A stretch of 64,000 bases of DNA, taken from the NCBI RefSeq assembly GCF_001922985.1, contig NZ_MRUH01000168.1, forward strand, positions 124,001 to 188,000, in the 5' to 3' direction. Both the position numbers and the translations under genes were made by a program. Positions 26,513 through 35,791 of the stretch are shown in pieces. Position 1 is the stretch's first letter, and each line of letters opens with the position of its first letter. The notes below the pieces were generated by a model. That model ran no database searches and was not told where the DNA came from. It saw only the letters and a program-made list of their open reading frames with translations. Source of the DNA: Teredinibacter waterburyi (GTDB taxonomy: Bacteria; Pseudomonadota; Gammaproteobacteria; Pseudomonadales; Cellvibrionaceae).

Positions 26513-28027
26513 ATGTCAGATAACAGAATACGAAAGATCACAATTGTAGGCGGCGGTACTGCAGGCTGGATGACGGCAGCAGCATGCGCGAAACTACTTA
26601 AGAATAATTTTTGCGAAATTGAATTGGTTGAGTCCGACGCTATTGCCACCATCGGAGTGGGCGAAGCGACTATCCCGCAAATGCAATTGTTCAACAAAGT
26701 TTTAGATCTTGATGAAGATGATTTCGTAAAAAAAACCCAAGCGACGTTTAAGTTAGGAATTGAATTTGTAGACTGGACACGATTAGGGCATAGCTATATT
26801 CATCCATTTGGTTCATTTGGAATCAATATGGAAGGTGTTGAGTTCCAGCACTTTTGGATAAAGCAATTGCTTAAAGGCAAAGCTCCGGACATCGAAGCCT
26901 ATTCGTTAGCAGCCGTTGCCGCTAAGCAGGGCCGCTTTATGCGGTCGGTGAATATGCCAAACTCACCACTTGCAGATATCCATTACGCTTTTCATTTCGA
27001 TGCGGGCTTATACGCAAAATATCTCCGTGAATTCTCCGAGCAACGCGGGGTAAAGCGAACAGAAGGAAGAATTGTTGAAGTAAAACAAAATACCGATAGC
27101 GGATTTGTAGAGTCTGTTGTGTTGGAAAATGGTACGGTGATAGAGGGCGATCTATTTATAGACTGCTCTGGCTTCCGTGGCTTATTAATCGAACAAACCT
27201 TAAAAACAGGCTATGAAGACTGGAGCGACCTACTGCCATGTGACCGTGCGATTGCGGTGCCTTGTGAAAACGCTGGTGATCCAATTCCCTATACAAAATC
27301 AATTGCTCGGCCAGCCGGTTGGCAATGGCGAATACCGTTACAGCATCGTATTGGTAATGGTCATGTATTTAGTAGCCGCTTTATGAGTGAAGATGAAGCG
27401 ACGAATATCCTGCTTAGTAACCTTGACGGCGAGCCGCTAGCGGAGCCTCGCACAATTAAATTCACCACTGGGAAACGAAAAAAATACTGGAATAAAAATG
27501 TAGTTGCTATCGGCTTGGCAAGTGGTTTTATAGAGCCGTTGGAGTCTACCTCTATCCATTTAATCCAATCGACAATTGCGCGTTTGTTCAGTTTCTTCCC
27601 TACCAAAGACTTTAGTGAAACCGAAATCGATACTTTTAATCGATTGTCGGATATTGAGATGGAGCGGGTACGTGATTTTATTGTCCTGCACTATGCAGCA
27701 ACAGAGCGAAACGACACGCCGTTTTGGGATTATTGTCGCAACCTAGAGCTGCCGGAATTTTTAAAGCGAAAAATAGCGTTGTACGAAAGTAGCGGCCGAA
27801 TAATTCGTCAAGATGAAGAGCTATTTAATGAAACAAGTTGGTTGGCAGTTTTTCACGGACAAGGCATTAAACCGCGCGGTTACCACCCAATTGTCGATAC
27901 TCTCTCGCCGGAAGAGGTTGAGTATCGAGTGAATAGCGTTCGTAACGTAATAGAGAACTCCGCGAAAGAAATGCCGTTACAAAAGGATTTTATTGATAAG
28001 TATTGTCGCGCGGAAAAGCTTATGTAA
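26513..28027 (+). CDS. Flavin-dependent tryptophan-halogenase family protein 3
   Basis: The 504-residue paralogue of copy 1 has every key element: GGGTAGW (13-19), GVGEATIP (48-55), catalytic K80 in TFKLGIEF, WQWRIP (270-275) and E341 in FIEPLEST. The order and spacing match PrnA-type halogenases closely. A TTG at 26498 is in frame, but the ATG at 26513 aligns with the start of copy 1, so it is used. No strong ribosome site is visible, which fits coupling to the gene before it. No signal peptide, so the enzyme is cytoplasmic. The substrate is unknown. The third member of the receptor-linked set. Confidence 0.92.
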   Translation: MSDNRIRKITIVGGGTAGWMTAAACAKLLKNNFCEIELVESDAIATIGVGEATIPQMQLFNKVLDLDEDDFVKKTQATFKLGIEFVDWTRLGHSYIHPFGSFGINMEGVEFQHFWIKQLLKGKAPDIEAYSLAAVAAKQGRFMRSVNMPNSPLADIHYAFHFDAGLYAKYLREFSEQRGVKRTEGRIVEVKQNTDSGFVESVVLENGTVIEGDLFIDCSGFRGLLIEQTLKTGYEDWSDLLPCDRAIAVPCENAGDPIPYTKSIARPAGWQWRIPLQHRIGNGHVFSSRFMSEDEATNILLSNLDGEPLAEPRTIKFTTGKRKKYWNKNVVAIGLASGFIEPLESTSIHLIQSTIARLFSFFPTKDFSETEIDTFNRLSDIEMERVRDFIVLHYAATERNDTPFWDYCRNLELPEFLKRKIALYESSGRIIRQDEELFNETSWLAVFHGQGIKPRGYHPIVDTLSPEEVEYRVNSVRNVIENSAKEMPLQKDFIDKYCRAEKLM

Positions 28028-28142
28028 GCTGAAAGATTAGAGAAAAAACGGGCAATATCTTTTTGCTGAGAAGTACTAATAACCAGCGTGTAGTGGCGAA
28101 CAACCGCCATTCGACCAGAATCTCTGCTGTGAAACATATGAA

Positions 28143-28925
28143 ATGAAAAATGATATTCGGGTTGATCAACTGCTGGTAACGAGGGATTTGGCACGCTCCC
28201 GTACCGAAGCACAAAAACTAATCGTTGCCGGTGCGGTAGAGCAGTTATTTGGCGGCAATTGGTTAGTGATCAAAAAGCCATCCGAGCGTTTGCCCGAACA
28301 TATTGAGTTGCGGGTTGAGATTACTGAAGAGCAGCGCTTTGTATCAAGGGCGGGTTTAAAGCTTGAGGCGGCTATAAAGCACAGCGATTTGAACCCTAGT
28401 GGTTATCTTTGCTTAGACGTGGGCCAGTCCACCGGCGGATTTACGGATTGCCTTCTGCAATACGGAGCCGCAAAAATAATTGGTGTAGAGGTTGGTCACG
28501 GCCAGTTAGCGCAAAAGATGGTTACCGATAAGCGGGTAGTCTGTGTTGAAGGCTATAACGCCCGCCACTTAAGTGTGGATACCCTACCTGTGCAAGCTGA
28601 TGAAAAGTTCGACCTAGTCGTAATGGATGTCTCTTTTATTTCCCAGCATTTGATCTTGCCGAATTTGCCGCCGCTATTAAAGACCGGTGCAACCCTTATA
28701 AGTCTTGTAAAGCCGCAATTTGAGGTGGGCAAAGACAATATCGGTAAGGGAGGGGTGGTGCGTGACGCGGCGCTCTATCCACAAGTAAAAGCTAAGATGA
28801 TCGATTGCCTTATTACTTTAGGTTTTAATATTTGTGGTTATATTCCCTCACCGATTAGTGGCGGTGATGGAAACCGAGAATTTTTAGTTATTGCAAACTA
28901 TGTCGGCCTAGAAGAGTCACAATAA
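28143..28925 (+). CDS. tlyA: TlyA-family rRNA 2'-O-methyltransferase
   Basis: The 260 residues combine an N-terminal S4 RNA-binding domain (about 4-62, with RVDQLLVTRDLARSRTEAQKLI) and an FtsJ/RrmJ-like methyltransferase. The SAM loop is CLDVGQSTGGFTDCLLQ near residue 95, and VVMDVSF and LVKPQFE are further Rossmann motifs. Characterised relatives methylate 2'-OH of cytidines in 16S and 23S rRNA; the older name hemolysin A is misleading. The catalytic K-D-K set is represented by K79-region RAGLKLE, D in VVMDVSF and K in LVKPQFE. Start ATG at 28143 is 115 bp after the halogenase stop, so transcription may be separate. Confidence 0.88.
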   Translation: MKNDIRVDQLLVTRDLARSRTEAQKLIVAGAVEQLFGGNWLVIKKPSERLPEHIELRVEITEEQRFVSRAGLKLEAAIKHSDLNPSGYLCLDVGQSTGGFTDCLLQYGAAKIIGVEVGHGQLAQKMVTDKRVVCVEGYNARHLSVDTLPVQADEKFDLVVMDVSFISQHLILPNLPPLLKTGATLISLVKPQFEVGKDNIGKGGVVRDAALYPQVKAKMIDCLITLGFNICGYIPSPISGGDGNREFLVIANYVGLEESQ

Positions 28926-29064
28926 CGCATAATATCTGCTTAACTTATTTATAGCGCTGCGGAAATAAAACGCAGCACCGAATAAAATGAATTCTAGATA
29001 TCGTCGCCTCGTACAGTTTGTTGTGCACTGTCGCTATATCGCTCTAAACTGTAGGGAGACTTTT

Positions 29065-30732
29065 TTGAGAACCTTCGCACTTGTCCTGCTTGCTATCGCT
29101 GGCTTTGGTTGTAGTTCAGGCGATGGCACCACGCCGCCGGCTGAACCCACTGCCGTACCGACCAACACCCCTATTCCCACCGCACCGCCAACGCCGATAC
29201 CGCGTGTAAACGATGTTGTGATCAGCGGCACTATTACCTACGACTATGTTCCTCATAGCACCAGTGGAGCGCTTGACTATGACGCTGCAGAAGCGCGACC
29301 TGCGCGTAATATAACCGTGGTTCTTGAAGACCAAGGTGGTGAAATTGTTGACCGATCAGTGACCGACGTGAATGGTAACTATCAATTATCAAGCCCGGAA
29401 AATACCGTAGTACGCGTCGTCGCACAGGCCGAGATTGCCGAGTACGACGGGCCAATTTGGCAATTACGTATTGTCGATAACACGGCCGCCTATGCGCTAT
29501 ACGGCCTCGCGGGCAGTTTGGTAAATAGCGGTAGCAGCGCCAGTGTGCGCAATCTCCATGCGAGCTCTGGGTGGGATGCAGGTGAACAAGCGTATACCGC
29601 GCCAAGAAGCGCAGCCCCCTTCGCAATTTTAGATAGTATCGAAGAAGCTTTGGCATTGATTCGCGGTGTTGATACCACGGTCACTATGCCGTTGCTTGAA
29701 GTGGGCTGGAGCGAAAATAATATTCCAGTGGATGGCGATTTAACGCTCGGTGAGATTGGCACCTCTGCCTACTATCCAGAGAACGCGCGCATTTACATTC
29801 TAGGCAGTGACGGTGGTGATACCGACGAGTACGACCGCACTGTGATACTGCATGAATTTCAGCACTACTTAGAGGCGGCCATTTCACGCTCAGACAATAT
29901 TGGCGGCAGCCACTCGCTACAGGACTCTCTCGATATGCGCGTTGCATTTGGTGAAGGTTATGCAAATGCATTTGCTGGCCTATTTGCTGGCACTAGTGTT
30001 TATCAAGACTCTTACGGCCCAGGCCAAACGCGCGGCTTTTCGATAAATCTAGAAAGTAACATTAATCGCAACAAAGGTTGGTTTAACGAGCTGGCAATTA
30101 CCGAGGTGGTTTATGACATGTTCGACTCCACCAACGAAGGTACAGATAGCCTGAGCTTAGGAACCTATTATCTATATCAGTCGATCACCAGCGATTTTTA
30201 TTACGATTCCTCAGCATTCACCAGCATTTATGTGTTTGCAGAAAGTTTGAAGCAATTGACCGGGCCGGTAATCGACGCCGAAATTGATGCCTTGCTGGAA
30301 TCGCAACAGATATATGGTAAAGGCATTTACGGTGAGGGCGAATCTAACGATGGTGGCGATAGTGACGCCTTACCAATCTATCGTTCCTTAAGCCTTAACG
30401 TGGCTAGTGAAGTTTGTACCAATAAAACCTTCGGTGAATACAATGGGCTGGATGTGATGCGGTTATTGCGTATAGATATTCCTGCCGCGGCAGAATACAA
30501 ACTTACTTTAAGCCGAGTCAGTGGCCTAACCGATTCCGATCCAGACTTATTGATATCGAAACAAGGCGCAATAATCCGTTACCTAAGTTCAGTTGAGCTT
30601 AATCGTGAAGTCGGTGTAATCCCCCTTACTGAAGGTGAACATATCATTGAAGTATTTGAAGCCGCCAATATAGATGACGACGAGGCAACCGGCGGTGCGG
30701 TGTGTATGAGCTTGCTAGTGGAGTTAAATTGA
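29065..30732 (+). CDS. Exported zinc metalloprotease-like lipoprotein
   Basis: An ATG at 28987 gives a longer frame, but the TTG at 29065 has GGGAGA six bases upstream and yields a compact signal (MRTFALVLLAIAGFGC), so it is preferred. After the Cys come a Pro/Thr-rich linker (about 25-48) and a small transthyretin-like/carboxypeptidase-regulatory domain (about 50-115). The catalytic part has HEFQH at 263-267, a zincin HExxH, and the plausible third ligand E297 in FGEGYAN. The C-terminal 100 residues look like a pre-peptidase C-type beta domain (LLRIDIPAAAEYKLTLS ...). No family name comes to mind. Its stop overlaps the start of the next exported protein, so the two are translationally coupled. 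Substrate and cell target are unknown. Confidence 0.75.
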   Translation: MRTFALVLLAIAGFGCSSGDGTTPPAEPTAVPTNTPIPTAPPTPIPRVNDVVISGTITYDYVPHSTSGALDYDAAEARPARNITVVLEDQGGEIVDRSVTDVNGNYQLSSPENTVVRVVAQAEIAEYDGPIWQLRIVDNTAAYALYGLAGSLVNSGSSASVRNLHASSGWDAGEQAYTAPRSAAPFAILDSIEEALALIRGVDTTVTMPLLEVGWSENNIPVDGDLTLGEIGTSAYYPENARIYILGSDGGDTDEYDRTVILHEFQHYLEAAISRSDNIGGSHSLQDSLDMRVAFGEGYANAFAGLFAGTSVYQDSYGPGQTRGFSINLESNINRNKGWFNELAITEVVYDMFDSTNEGTDSLSLGTYYLYQSITSDFYYDSSAFTSIYVFAESLKQLTGPVIDAEIDALLESQQIYGKGIYGEGESNDGGDSDALPIYRSLSLNVASEVCTNKTFGEYNGLDVMRLLRIDIPAAAEYKLTLSRVSGLTDSDPDLLISKQGAIIRYLSSVELNREVGVIPLTEGEHIIEVFEAANIDDDEATGGAVCMSLLVELN

Positions 30733-31337
30733 TGAATATTACGATTACAGCAGTAGGGCGAGCAGTGGTTAATCTTGTGAGCCGAATTAAGCTCACAGTA
30801 AAATTTCTTATTTGTTTTGCGGCCTTGTTACCTATAGCCAGCTATTCGTATCAGTTAGCGCCGCATAAACCAGGTGCAAAAATACAAATCACCGAACAAA
30901 GTGTGAGTTATCTTCAAGCTGGCGTGGCCACCAAGGTAAACCTCGTTTTTTCCGTGCCGCAAACTCAGGGTTATTTACGTTTGCGCCTGAACTCCGTTGC
31001 CGACCTTTCGGTAGTCGCGTCTGAAAAGGGTTCAACACAACAGTGGTTGTTTGATTTATCTGAGCAATCCCCAGAGTTGGGGTTGACACTTTTAGGCCAA
31101 AACCAGGGTCGCCCCGCACTGATATTTGTTGCCGAACTGTTTGAAACAGAATTGGCGGCGGATTCTGCGACAGCGGCAGCAATTTCCAGTCGTGTACTTG
31201 GCGTTGCTTTTACTGTTGGCGATGGCGCTAGCGAAGCGGAGAATAAACCAACCGTTGTCGATTCAAGCAACGAGAAATCGGTTGGTAACGAAACTGCAAT
31301 GCGATATTTGCCCGCAACAGAAACGATTAATCCCTAA
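30732..31337 (+). CDS. Small exported protein coupled to the metalloprotease
   Basis: The ATG overlaps the stop of the metalloprotease gene (TGATG), favouring it over an in-frame ATG at 30702. The 201 residues start with a signal peptide (hydrophobic core about 25-39, likely cleaved near ASYS-YQ). An extracytoplasmic beta-rich domain (about 45-150) and a polar, unstructured tail follow. I do not recognise a family. The coupling implies a shared function, for example inhibitor, chaperone or substrate of the protease; this is inference. A large hairpin lies between it and the convergent TonB receptor gene. Confidence 0.65.
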   Translation: MNITITAVGRAVVNLVSRIKLTVKFLICFAALLPIASYSYQLAPHKPGAKIQITEQSVSYLQAGVATKVNLVFSVPQTQGYLRLRLNSVADLSVVASEKGSTQQWLFDLSEQSPELGLTLLGQNQGRPALIFVAELFETELAADSATAAAISSRVLGVAFTVGDGASEAENKPTVVDSSNEKSVGNETAMRYLPATETINP

Positions 31338-31400
31338 TTGCTCGTGTCGGATTTGAAATCGATAAACTCGCAATTAATGTATTAATTCGCTTAGTAAATT

Positions 31401-31443
31401 AATAATGCTGTATGCGCGACACGGCTGGGCATGCAGCATTATT
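31401..31443. terminator. Large hairpin between convergent genes
   Basis: AATAATGCTGTATGC pairs with GCATGCAGCATTATT (15 bp with one G-T pair) around a 13-base loop, about 60 bp after the plus-strand gene and 45 bp before the end of the minus-strand receptor gene. It lacks a long U-tract, so its efficiency as a terminator is uncertain. Confidence 0.5.
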
Positions 31444-31488
31444 GCCGGATTAAACTAGCGAGTAAAATTAAGCGACTAAATCAAGCGT

Positions 31489-33570
31489 TTAAAATTTTAA
31501 GCGCAAACCGAAGGCTGGAATTATTCCCCGTCCAGCTGACTCTACTAAAACAACGTCATCATCGACCGAGTTGATTTCATCGTAATCCAAGCTACGATCG
31601 GTAATATTTTGTTGATTTAACACATTGATAATATCGAGAACATATTCCGCGTCCATTCCCCACAATTTTCTAGACCACTTAAAGCGTACATCTAACTGGC
31701 TAAAGGTTGGATAGCGATCTGAAAAAGGCTCGCCATAAACGGGCAAAATACTATCTTCGAAATAGGGGTTTTCCTGCAGACCTATAATTGGGGTGTCGGC
31801 GCTGCCACTGCGAATAGTCCAGTGCAATCCGGCGTTAAAGCGCGTTGACGGAGCATAGTTAATAACCCAGTTAAAAATAATCGGCGTATCAAGATAGTAA
31901 TCGATAGTGGTATCGGTACGAGTATTGGTGCGTTGGCTTTTGGCGAGACTAAGTGCAACCCAGGAATACCATTTACTGGTAAGTTCTTTATTGATCAGTA
32001 AATCTAAACCCCAGGCTTTCCCTTCTACTTCACTTACATAAAGCTTGTCAGCGTCTGGCTCCGTTTCGTTTAATGCTAATGGTAGATCACTCATTTTTTT
32101 ATTGTAGGCTTCAAGATTCCAACTCCAACCGTTATCGAGTTCTTGCGCAACACCCAGCGTATAGTGAGTGGCACGTGGTGAGCGAATATCGGGGTTTCCA
32201 AAACCTTCTACCGCAGTCTCAATATCGGGGAATCGATTATAGCGTCCGTAACTGCTGGTTATCGTCCAGGCGGTGTTAAGCGCGTATTGCAAAGCAAAAC
32301 GCGGGTTGAAAAAAGTTTGCTCGGTATAGTTGTCGTGTTGCCATTGCCAGCCAAGTTCGACATTAAGCTTGCCGGTGGCTTGCCAAAGGTCGGTAATGTA
32401 AGCCGTAGACTCGCGATGCTTTAGCGGCAGCGAACCGGTTCTGCGCTCACGTCGGGTCAGTAAGCAGTTGCTATTAAATTCGGTACAGACAAATAAAATT
32501 TGATCGTAAGAAAAAACGTTTTCTGTACTGTGCAGAGCTGAGCCTAAAACGAGTTTATGATCGCTACCTAGTGGTATGCCTATTTGCGCTTTAATTGAAT
32601 CTTTGGTTTTGTCCGTATCATTGTAATAGTTGTCGCCCCAAGATAAGTGTGATTCGTTGGTAAGGCGACCCAAGCCGATCTTGTAGTCAAATCCAGAATT
32701 GCTGCGGTGTTCTAAAATGGCATTTTGGCCGTGGTAACCATTGTTAATTTCCGCTTTACCTTCAAAGTCTGGGTTAACTTCGACGAAGTCGGCGCGTTCG
32801 GTAAAGGTAGCTTTGGCGTTATCACTGGCTCCGCTCGCGGCAAGGGTAAGGCTGGTGTTGTCGTTAATGTCCCAAGCATATTTAAGATGGTAGTCGTTGT
32901 CTCTCGGCAGTTCATCAATAATCAAACCATCTTCTTCGTCCGGTGTCGGAATGAAAAGGTGTATTAGGCTGACGCGACCAGAAGCGTAAAAGGCAGAGTT
33001 CTCGGAGACTTGGCCTTCCAAAAAAAGCCCAGAGCGCAACATGGAAAGATCAACAATCGCCGCTAGGGGTTCTTTTTTAGGTTGTCGTAAGCGAATATCA
33101 AATACCGCTCCGGTAACGTCGCTATAGCCAGCGCCAAAGCCGGCGGAATAGAGTTGAAAGTCTTGCAAGATAGCTTCGTGAAAAACGGAAGTGTTGAACT
33201 CGTGGAAGACGTAACCTGCGGGCATAAAATCGACGAGAAATTGATTGTCGGCTGGAGACGAGCCGCGCACTGCAGGTTGGCCGCCGCGATTGGTATCTTG
33301 TAGTATGCCCGGCAAACTGAATATCGCCGCTAGAGGGTCGCCCAATGAGCCGGGAATTTCTACCAGCGTTTTGGTTTCTTGGGTAATTTCGGTGAAGTTG
33401 CCCATGCGCCGGCCGATCACCTGTGTCTCTTCTATTTCGCGCTCTACTTTTTCGGGCTCATTAGCCTGGTCGGTATTCGGCGTCTGCCCAGCGCTGGGGT
33501 TAGTTGTCAGTAGTGCTATGGTGGTCAATAGGGTAATTGACCAAGGTTTGTGATTATTGCCGTACTGCAT
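31489..33570 (-). CDS. TonB-dependent receptor, second and unrelated type
   Basis: The start is ATG 33570 with AAGGA seven bases upstream. It gives the signal peptide MQYGNNHKPWSITLLTTIAL, whereas the longer frame to 33657 has no such signal. The 693 residues contain a TonB-box-like ETQVIGRRM (about 48-56), a plug (about 60-175, with QPAVRGSSPADNQFLVDFMP and GYSDVTGAVFDI) and a barrel ending in GLRLKF. It is much shorter than the 1151-residue receptor and lacks its TIGR01782 features. The ligand cannot be told from sequence. It converges on the metalloprotease pair and is divergent from tamA. Confidence 0.88.
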   Translation of the reverse strand: MQYGNNHKPWSITLLTTIALLTTNPSAGQTPNTDQANEPEKVEREIEETQVIGRRMGNFTEITQETKTLVEIPGSLGDPLAAIFSLPGILQDTNRGGQPAVRGSSPADNQFLVDFMPAGYVFHEFNTSVFHEAILQDFQLYSAGFGAGYSDVTGAVFDIRLRQPKKEPLAAIVDLSMLRSGLFLEGQVSENSAFYASGRVSLIHLFIPTPDEEDGLIIDELPRDNDYHLKYAWDINDNTSLTLAASGASDNAKATFTERADFVEVNPDFEGKAEINNGYHGQNAILEHRSNSGFDYKIGLGRLTNESHLSWGDNYYNDTDKTKDSIKAQIGIPLGSDHKLVLGSALHSTENVFSYDQILFVCTEFNSNCLLTRRERRTGSLPLKHRESTAYITDLWQATGKLNVELGWQWQHDNYTEQTFFNPRFALQYALNTAWTITSSYGRYNRFPDIETAVEGFGNPDIRSPRATHYTLGVAQELDNGWSWNLEAYNKKMSDLPLALNETEPDADKLYVSEVEGKAWGLDLLINKELTSKWYSWVALSLAKSQRTNTRTDTTIDYYLDTPIIFNWVINYAPSTRFNAGLHWTIRSGSADTPIIGLQENPYFEDSILPVYGEPFSDRYPTFSQLDVRFKWSRKLWGMDAEYVLDIINVLNQQNITDRSLDYDEINSVDDDVVLVESAGRGIIPAFGLRLKF

Positions 33571-33910
33571 TAGGTCGTCCTTGAGGTTAAATATTGTTGG
33601 TTGAGTTGATGCATTGAAGGGTGCTAAACCACGGCAATGGCTATGACGTAATTGCATGTGAATTGATTACGTGTGAACAGTCTAAAGCGATCTATGGTCT
33701 TAAATTGTGTTCAGTTGTAAATAATTGCAAAAAACGTTTAAGCGCTGAGTTATGGTAGCGGTTTTACAGTAGGTCACTCACTATATGTCACATCTAAAAA
33801 TAGCCAGAACGGTAGTAGGCTATTGGTTTATGTTATTCGGTTCATCTTTCAGCGCGCCAATTGGCGCGTTTGTTAGCGTGAGTTGTGGGCGCGTTTTTGT
33901 TGGGGGTTTA
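33571..33910. other. Divergent region between TonB receptor and tamA
   Basis: The frame of tamA is open back to 33785, so part of this stretch could be coding. It contains the 16-bp perfect palindrome at 33853-33868. No confident promoter hexamers were paired for either direction. Confidence 0.4.
33853..33868. promoter_or_regulatory. 16-bp perfect palindrome upstream of tamA
   Basis: CGCGCCAATTGGCGCG is fully self-complementary and about 45-75 bp before the likely tamA start codons. It may be an operator. If tamA instead starts at 33785, it is coding and probably incidental. Confidence 0.3.
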
Positions 33911-35791
33911 GTGAAAGTAGTACGAATGTTGTCTATTTCGTTGCGCGGATGGTTGTGTGGGTGGCTAATTATGATGTCGATACCGGCCTTCGCCGGTGTA
34001 CTGCCATTTGTACAAGAAAGTAGCTATCGCTTGACCTTAACACCCAGTGACAAGGGCTTATCCGAAGTGATCAGTCTCAATCTCGATGGTTTTGCCGCGG
34101 CCGATAGCAGCGCGAATACGGATGTGTTTAACCGTATCAAAACCCAAAAGGATATTATTGCGCGTAGTTTGCGCGCCGAGGGTTACTACAGTTTCAGTAT
34201 TGATCATCAATTTGACGATCGCGGCGATGTTAAAACCCAGCAGGTTGTCTATCGTATTCAGCAGGGCCAGCGCTATAAGGTCGCGGCATTGCACTTTCAA
34301 TTCCCTCAGCAGGTGGCCGCGCCAGCAGCACCTGCTGACACCAGCCTCAAAGTTGGTTCCGCCTTGCGTGCGCAAGATCTATTGAATCAATTCCGCTGGC
34401 TGCAAACGTGGGTGGCAGAGCATAGTTGTCTTGTCGACCCGCAACTGGATTACCAGGTAACCCTGAATCGCGAGCTGGCCAGCGCCGACATTACCTATCG
34501 TTTAAAAGAAGCCACGCCCGCTTTGGTTGGCCACGTTGAGTTTGTCGGTGCGAAAAACCTATCGCCAGATATGTTGGCGCGTAAGGTGTTAATTAAGCCC
34601 GGCGATTGTTTTCGTCGAGCCAAGCTAGATGACGCCAAGCTAGCACTGCTTCAAACGCAATTGTTAACCCGTGTCGACTATCGAATACAGCGCCGCGCTG
34701 GTGAGCTCAGCGCCGCTGGCTACAAGGTCGTGGATGTGGTTTTTACCCTTGAGGAATATCCGCGACGCAGCATGAGCGTTGGTCTCGGCTATAGTACCGA
34801 CTACGGTCCGGGCGTTACGCTCGGCTGGCAGAATCGCAACCTGTTTAGCGGTGGTGAGCAGTTGGCTTTTAAAGCCGGTGTCGACGAAGTTAATCAATAT
34901 ATTAGCGGCAGCCTTGGTCTACCCGAGTTCTTCGCTGTTCGTCAAAGCCTTACCCTAAGTTCTGAGATACGCAGTCAAAAAACCGATGCATTTAATACCA
35001 GTCAGTTGGAAGCTTCGGCAGTTATTAGCCGAAAAATTGCTGCCCCCTTAACGGCGAGCTATGGCGTAACCCTGACCGCGACTGAAGTTGAGACGCTCAC
35101 AACCTCTGCCGCGGTAGGTGGCGCGGAGCCTGTCGCTAGTCGACAGTCAGAGATTTATCGTTTGGTGGGTGTGCCGGTTACGCTGAACTTTGACAATCGC
35201 GCTAATCCGCTTGATGCAAAACGCGGCTGGACCATGGGCGGCTCGGTACAGCCGATGTTCGACCTAACTAAAACCGACACCCGCTTTTTTCAGTGGACGG
35301 TATCGGCCGCACACTACCAAACCGCCAGTCGGATGAAGTTTAAGCCTACACTTGCGCTGCGTGCTGCAGCAGGTGCTATTACGGGTGCTGGGGTAGATGA
35401 CATACCAGCAGATCAGTTGTTTTACGTGGGCGGTGGCGGTTCGGTACGCGGTTATCCCTATCAAACACTCGGAGCACTGCAAACGACCACCAGCGCCAGT
35501 GGTGGCACTGATATCACCCCTTTGGGTGGCAAATCATACGGTGAGCTTGCAGCAGAATTGCGGCTGCAATTAAGCGAGTCTTGGGGGCTGGTAGTGTTTA
35601 CCGACGGTGGTTACGCCTACCCGGATGAACTCCCTAAATTTGGCGAAGACTTCTATTGGGGCGCCGGGCTTGGCTTACGCTTTATTACCAGCTTTGCACC
35701 TATTCGCTTCGACGTTGCGGTGCCGCTGCAGCAGCGCGATCAAATTGACGATGACTTTCAGCTTTATATCAGTATCGGGCAGGCATTTTAA
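33911..35791 (+). CDS. tamA: Translocation and assembly module subunit TamA (Omp85 family)
   Basis: This outer-membrane protein works with TamB in inserting outer-membrane proteins and in lipid transport to the outer membrane. Three POTRA domains (about residues 30-270 from this start) precede a 16-strand Omp85 barrel. VGGGGSVRGYPYQTLG is the family VRGY/RGF-like barrel motif, and the C-terminus ends in a final Phe (LYISIGQAF). The frame extends to 33785, but only a start near 33911 (GTG after GGGGG) or 33926 (ATG) puts the hydrophobic signal segment at the N-terminus (SISLRGWLCGWLIMMSIPAFAG). The stop overlaps the tamB ATG. Confidence 0.88.
   Translation: MKVVRMLSISLRGWLCGWLIMMSIPAFAGVLPFVQESSYRLTLTPSDKGLSEVISLNLDGFAAADSSANTDVFNRIKTQKDIIARSLRAEGYYSFSIDHQFDDRGDVKTQQVVYRIQQGQRYKVAALHFQFPQQVAAPAAPADTSLKVGSALRAQDLLNQFRWLQTWVAEHSCLVDPQLDYQVTLNRELASADITYRLKEATPALVGHVEFVGAKNLSPDMLARKVLIKPGDCFRRAKLDDAKLALLQTQLLTRVDYRIQRRAGELSAAGYKVVDVVFTLEEYPRRSMSVGLGYSTDYGPGVTLGWQNRNLFSGGEQLAFKAGVDEVNQYISGSLGLPEFFAVRQSLTLSSEIRSQKTDAFNTSQLEASAVISRKIAAPLTASYGVTLTATEVETLTTSAAVGGAEPVASRQSEIYRLVGVPVTLNFDNRANPLDAKRGWTMGGSVQPMFDLTKTDTRFFQWTVSAAHYQTASRMKFKPTLALRAAAGAITGAGVDDIPADQLFYVGGGGSVRGYPYQTLGALQTTTSASGGTDITPLGGKSYGELAAELRLQLSESWGLVVFTDGGYAYPDELPKFGEDFYWGAGLGLRFITSFAPIRFDVAVPLQQRDQIDDDFQLYISIGQAF

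Noticed and set aside
34008-34015. TTGTACAA octamer in tamA
   Set aside because: It is single, inside coding sequence, and lacks the paired arrangement seen near xylB; probably chance.
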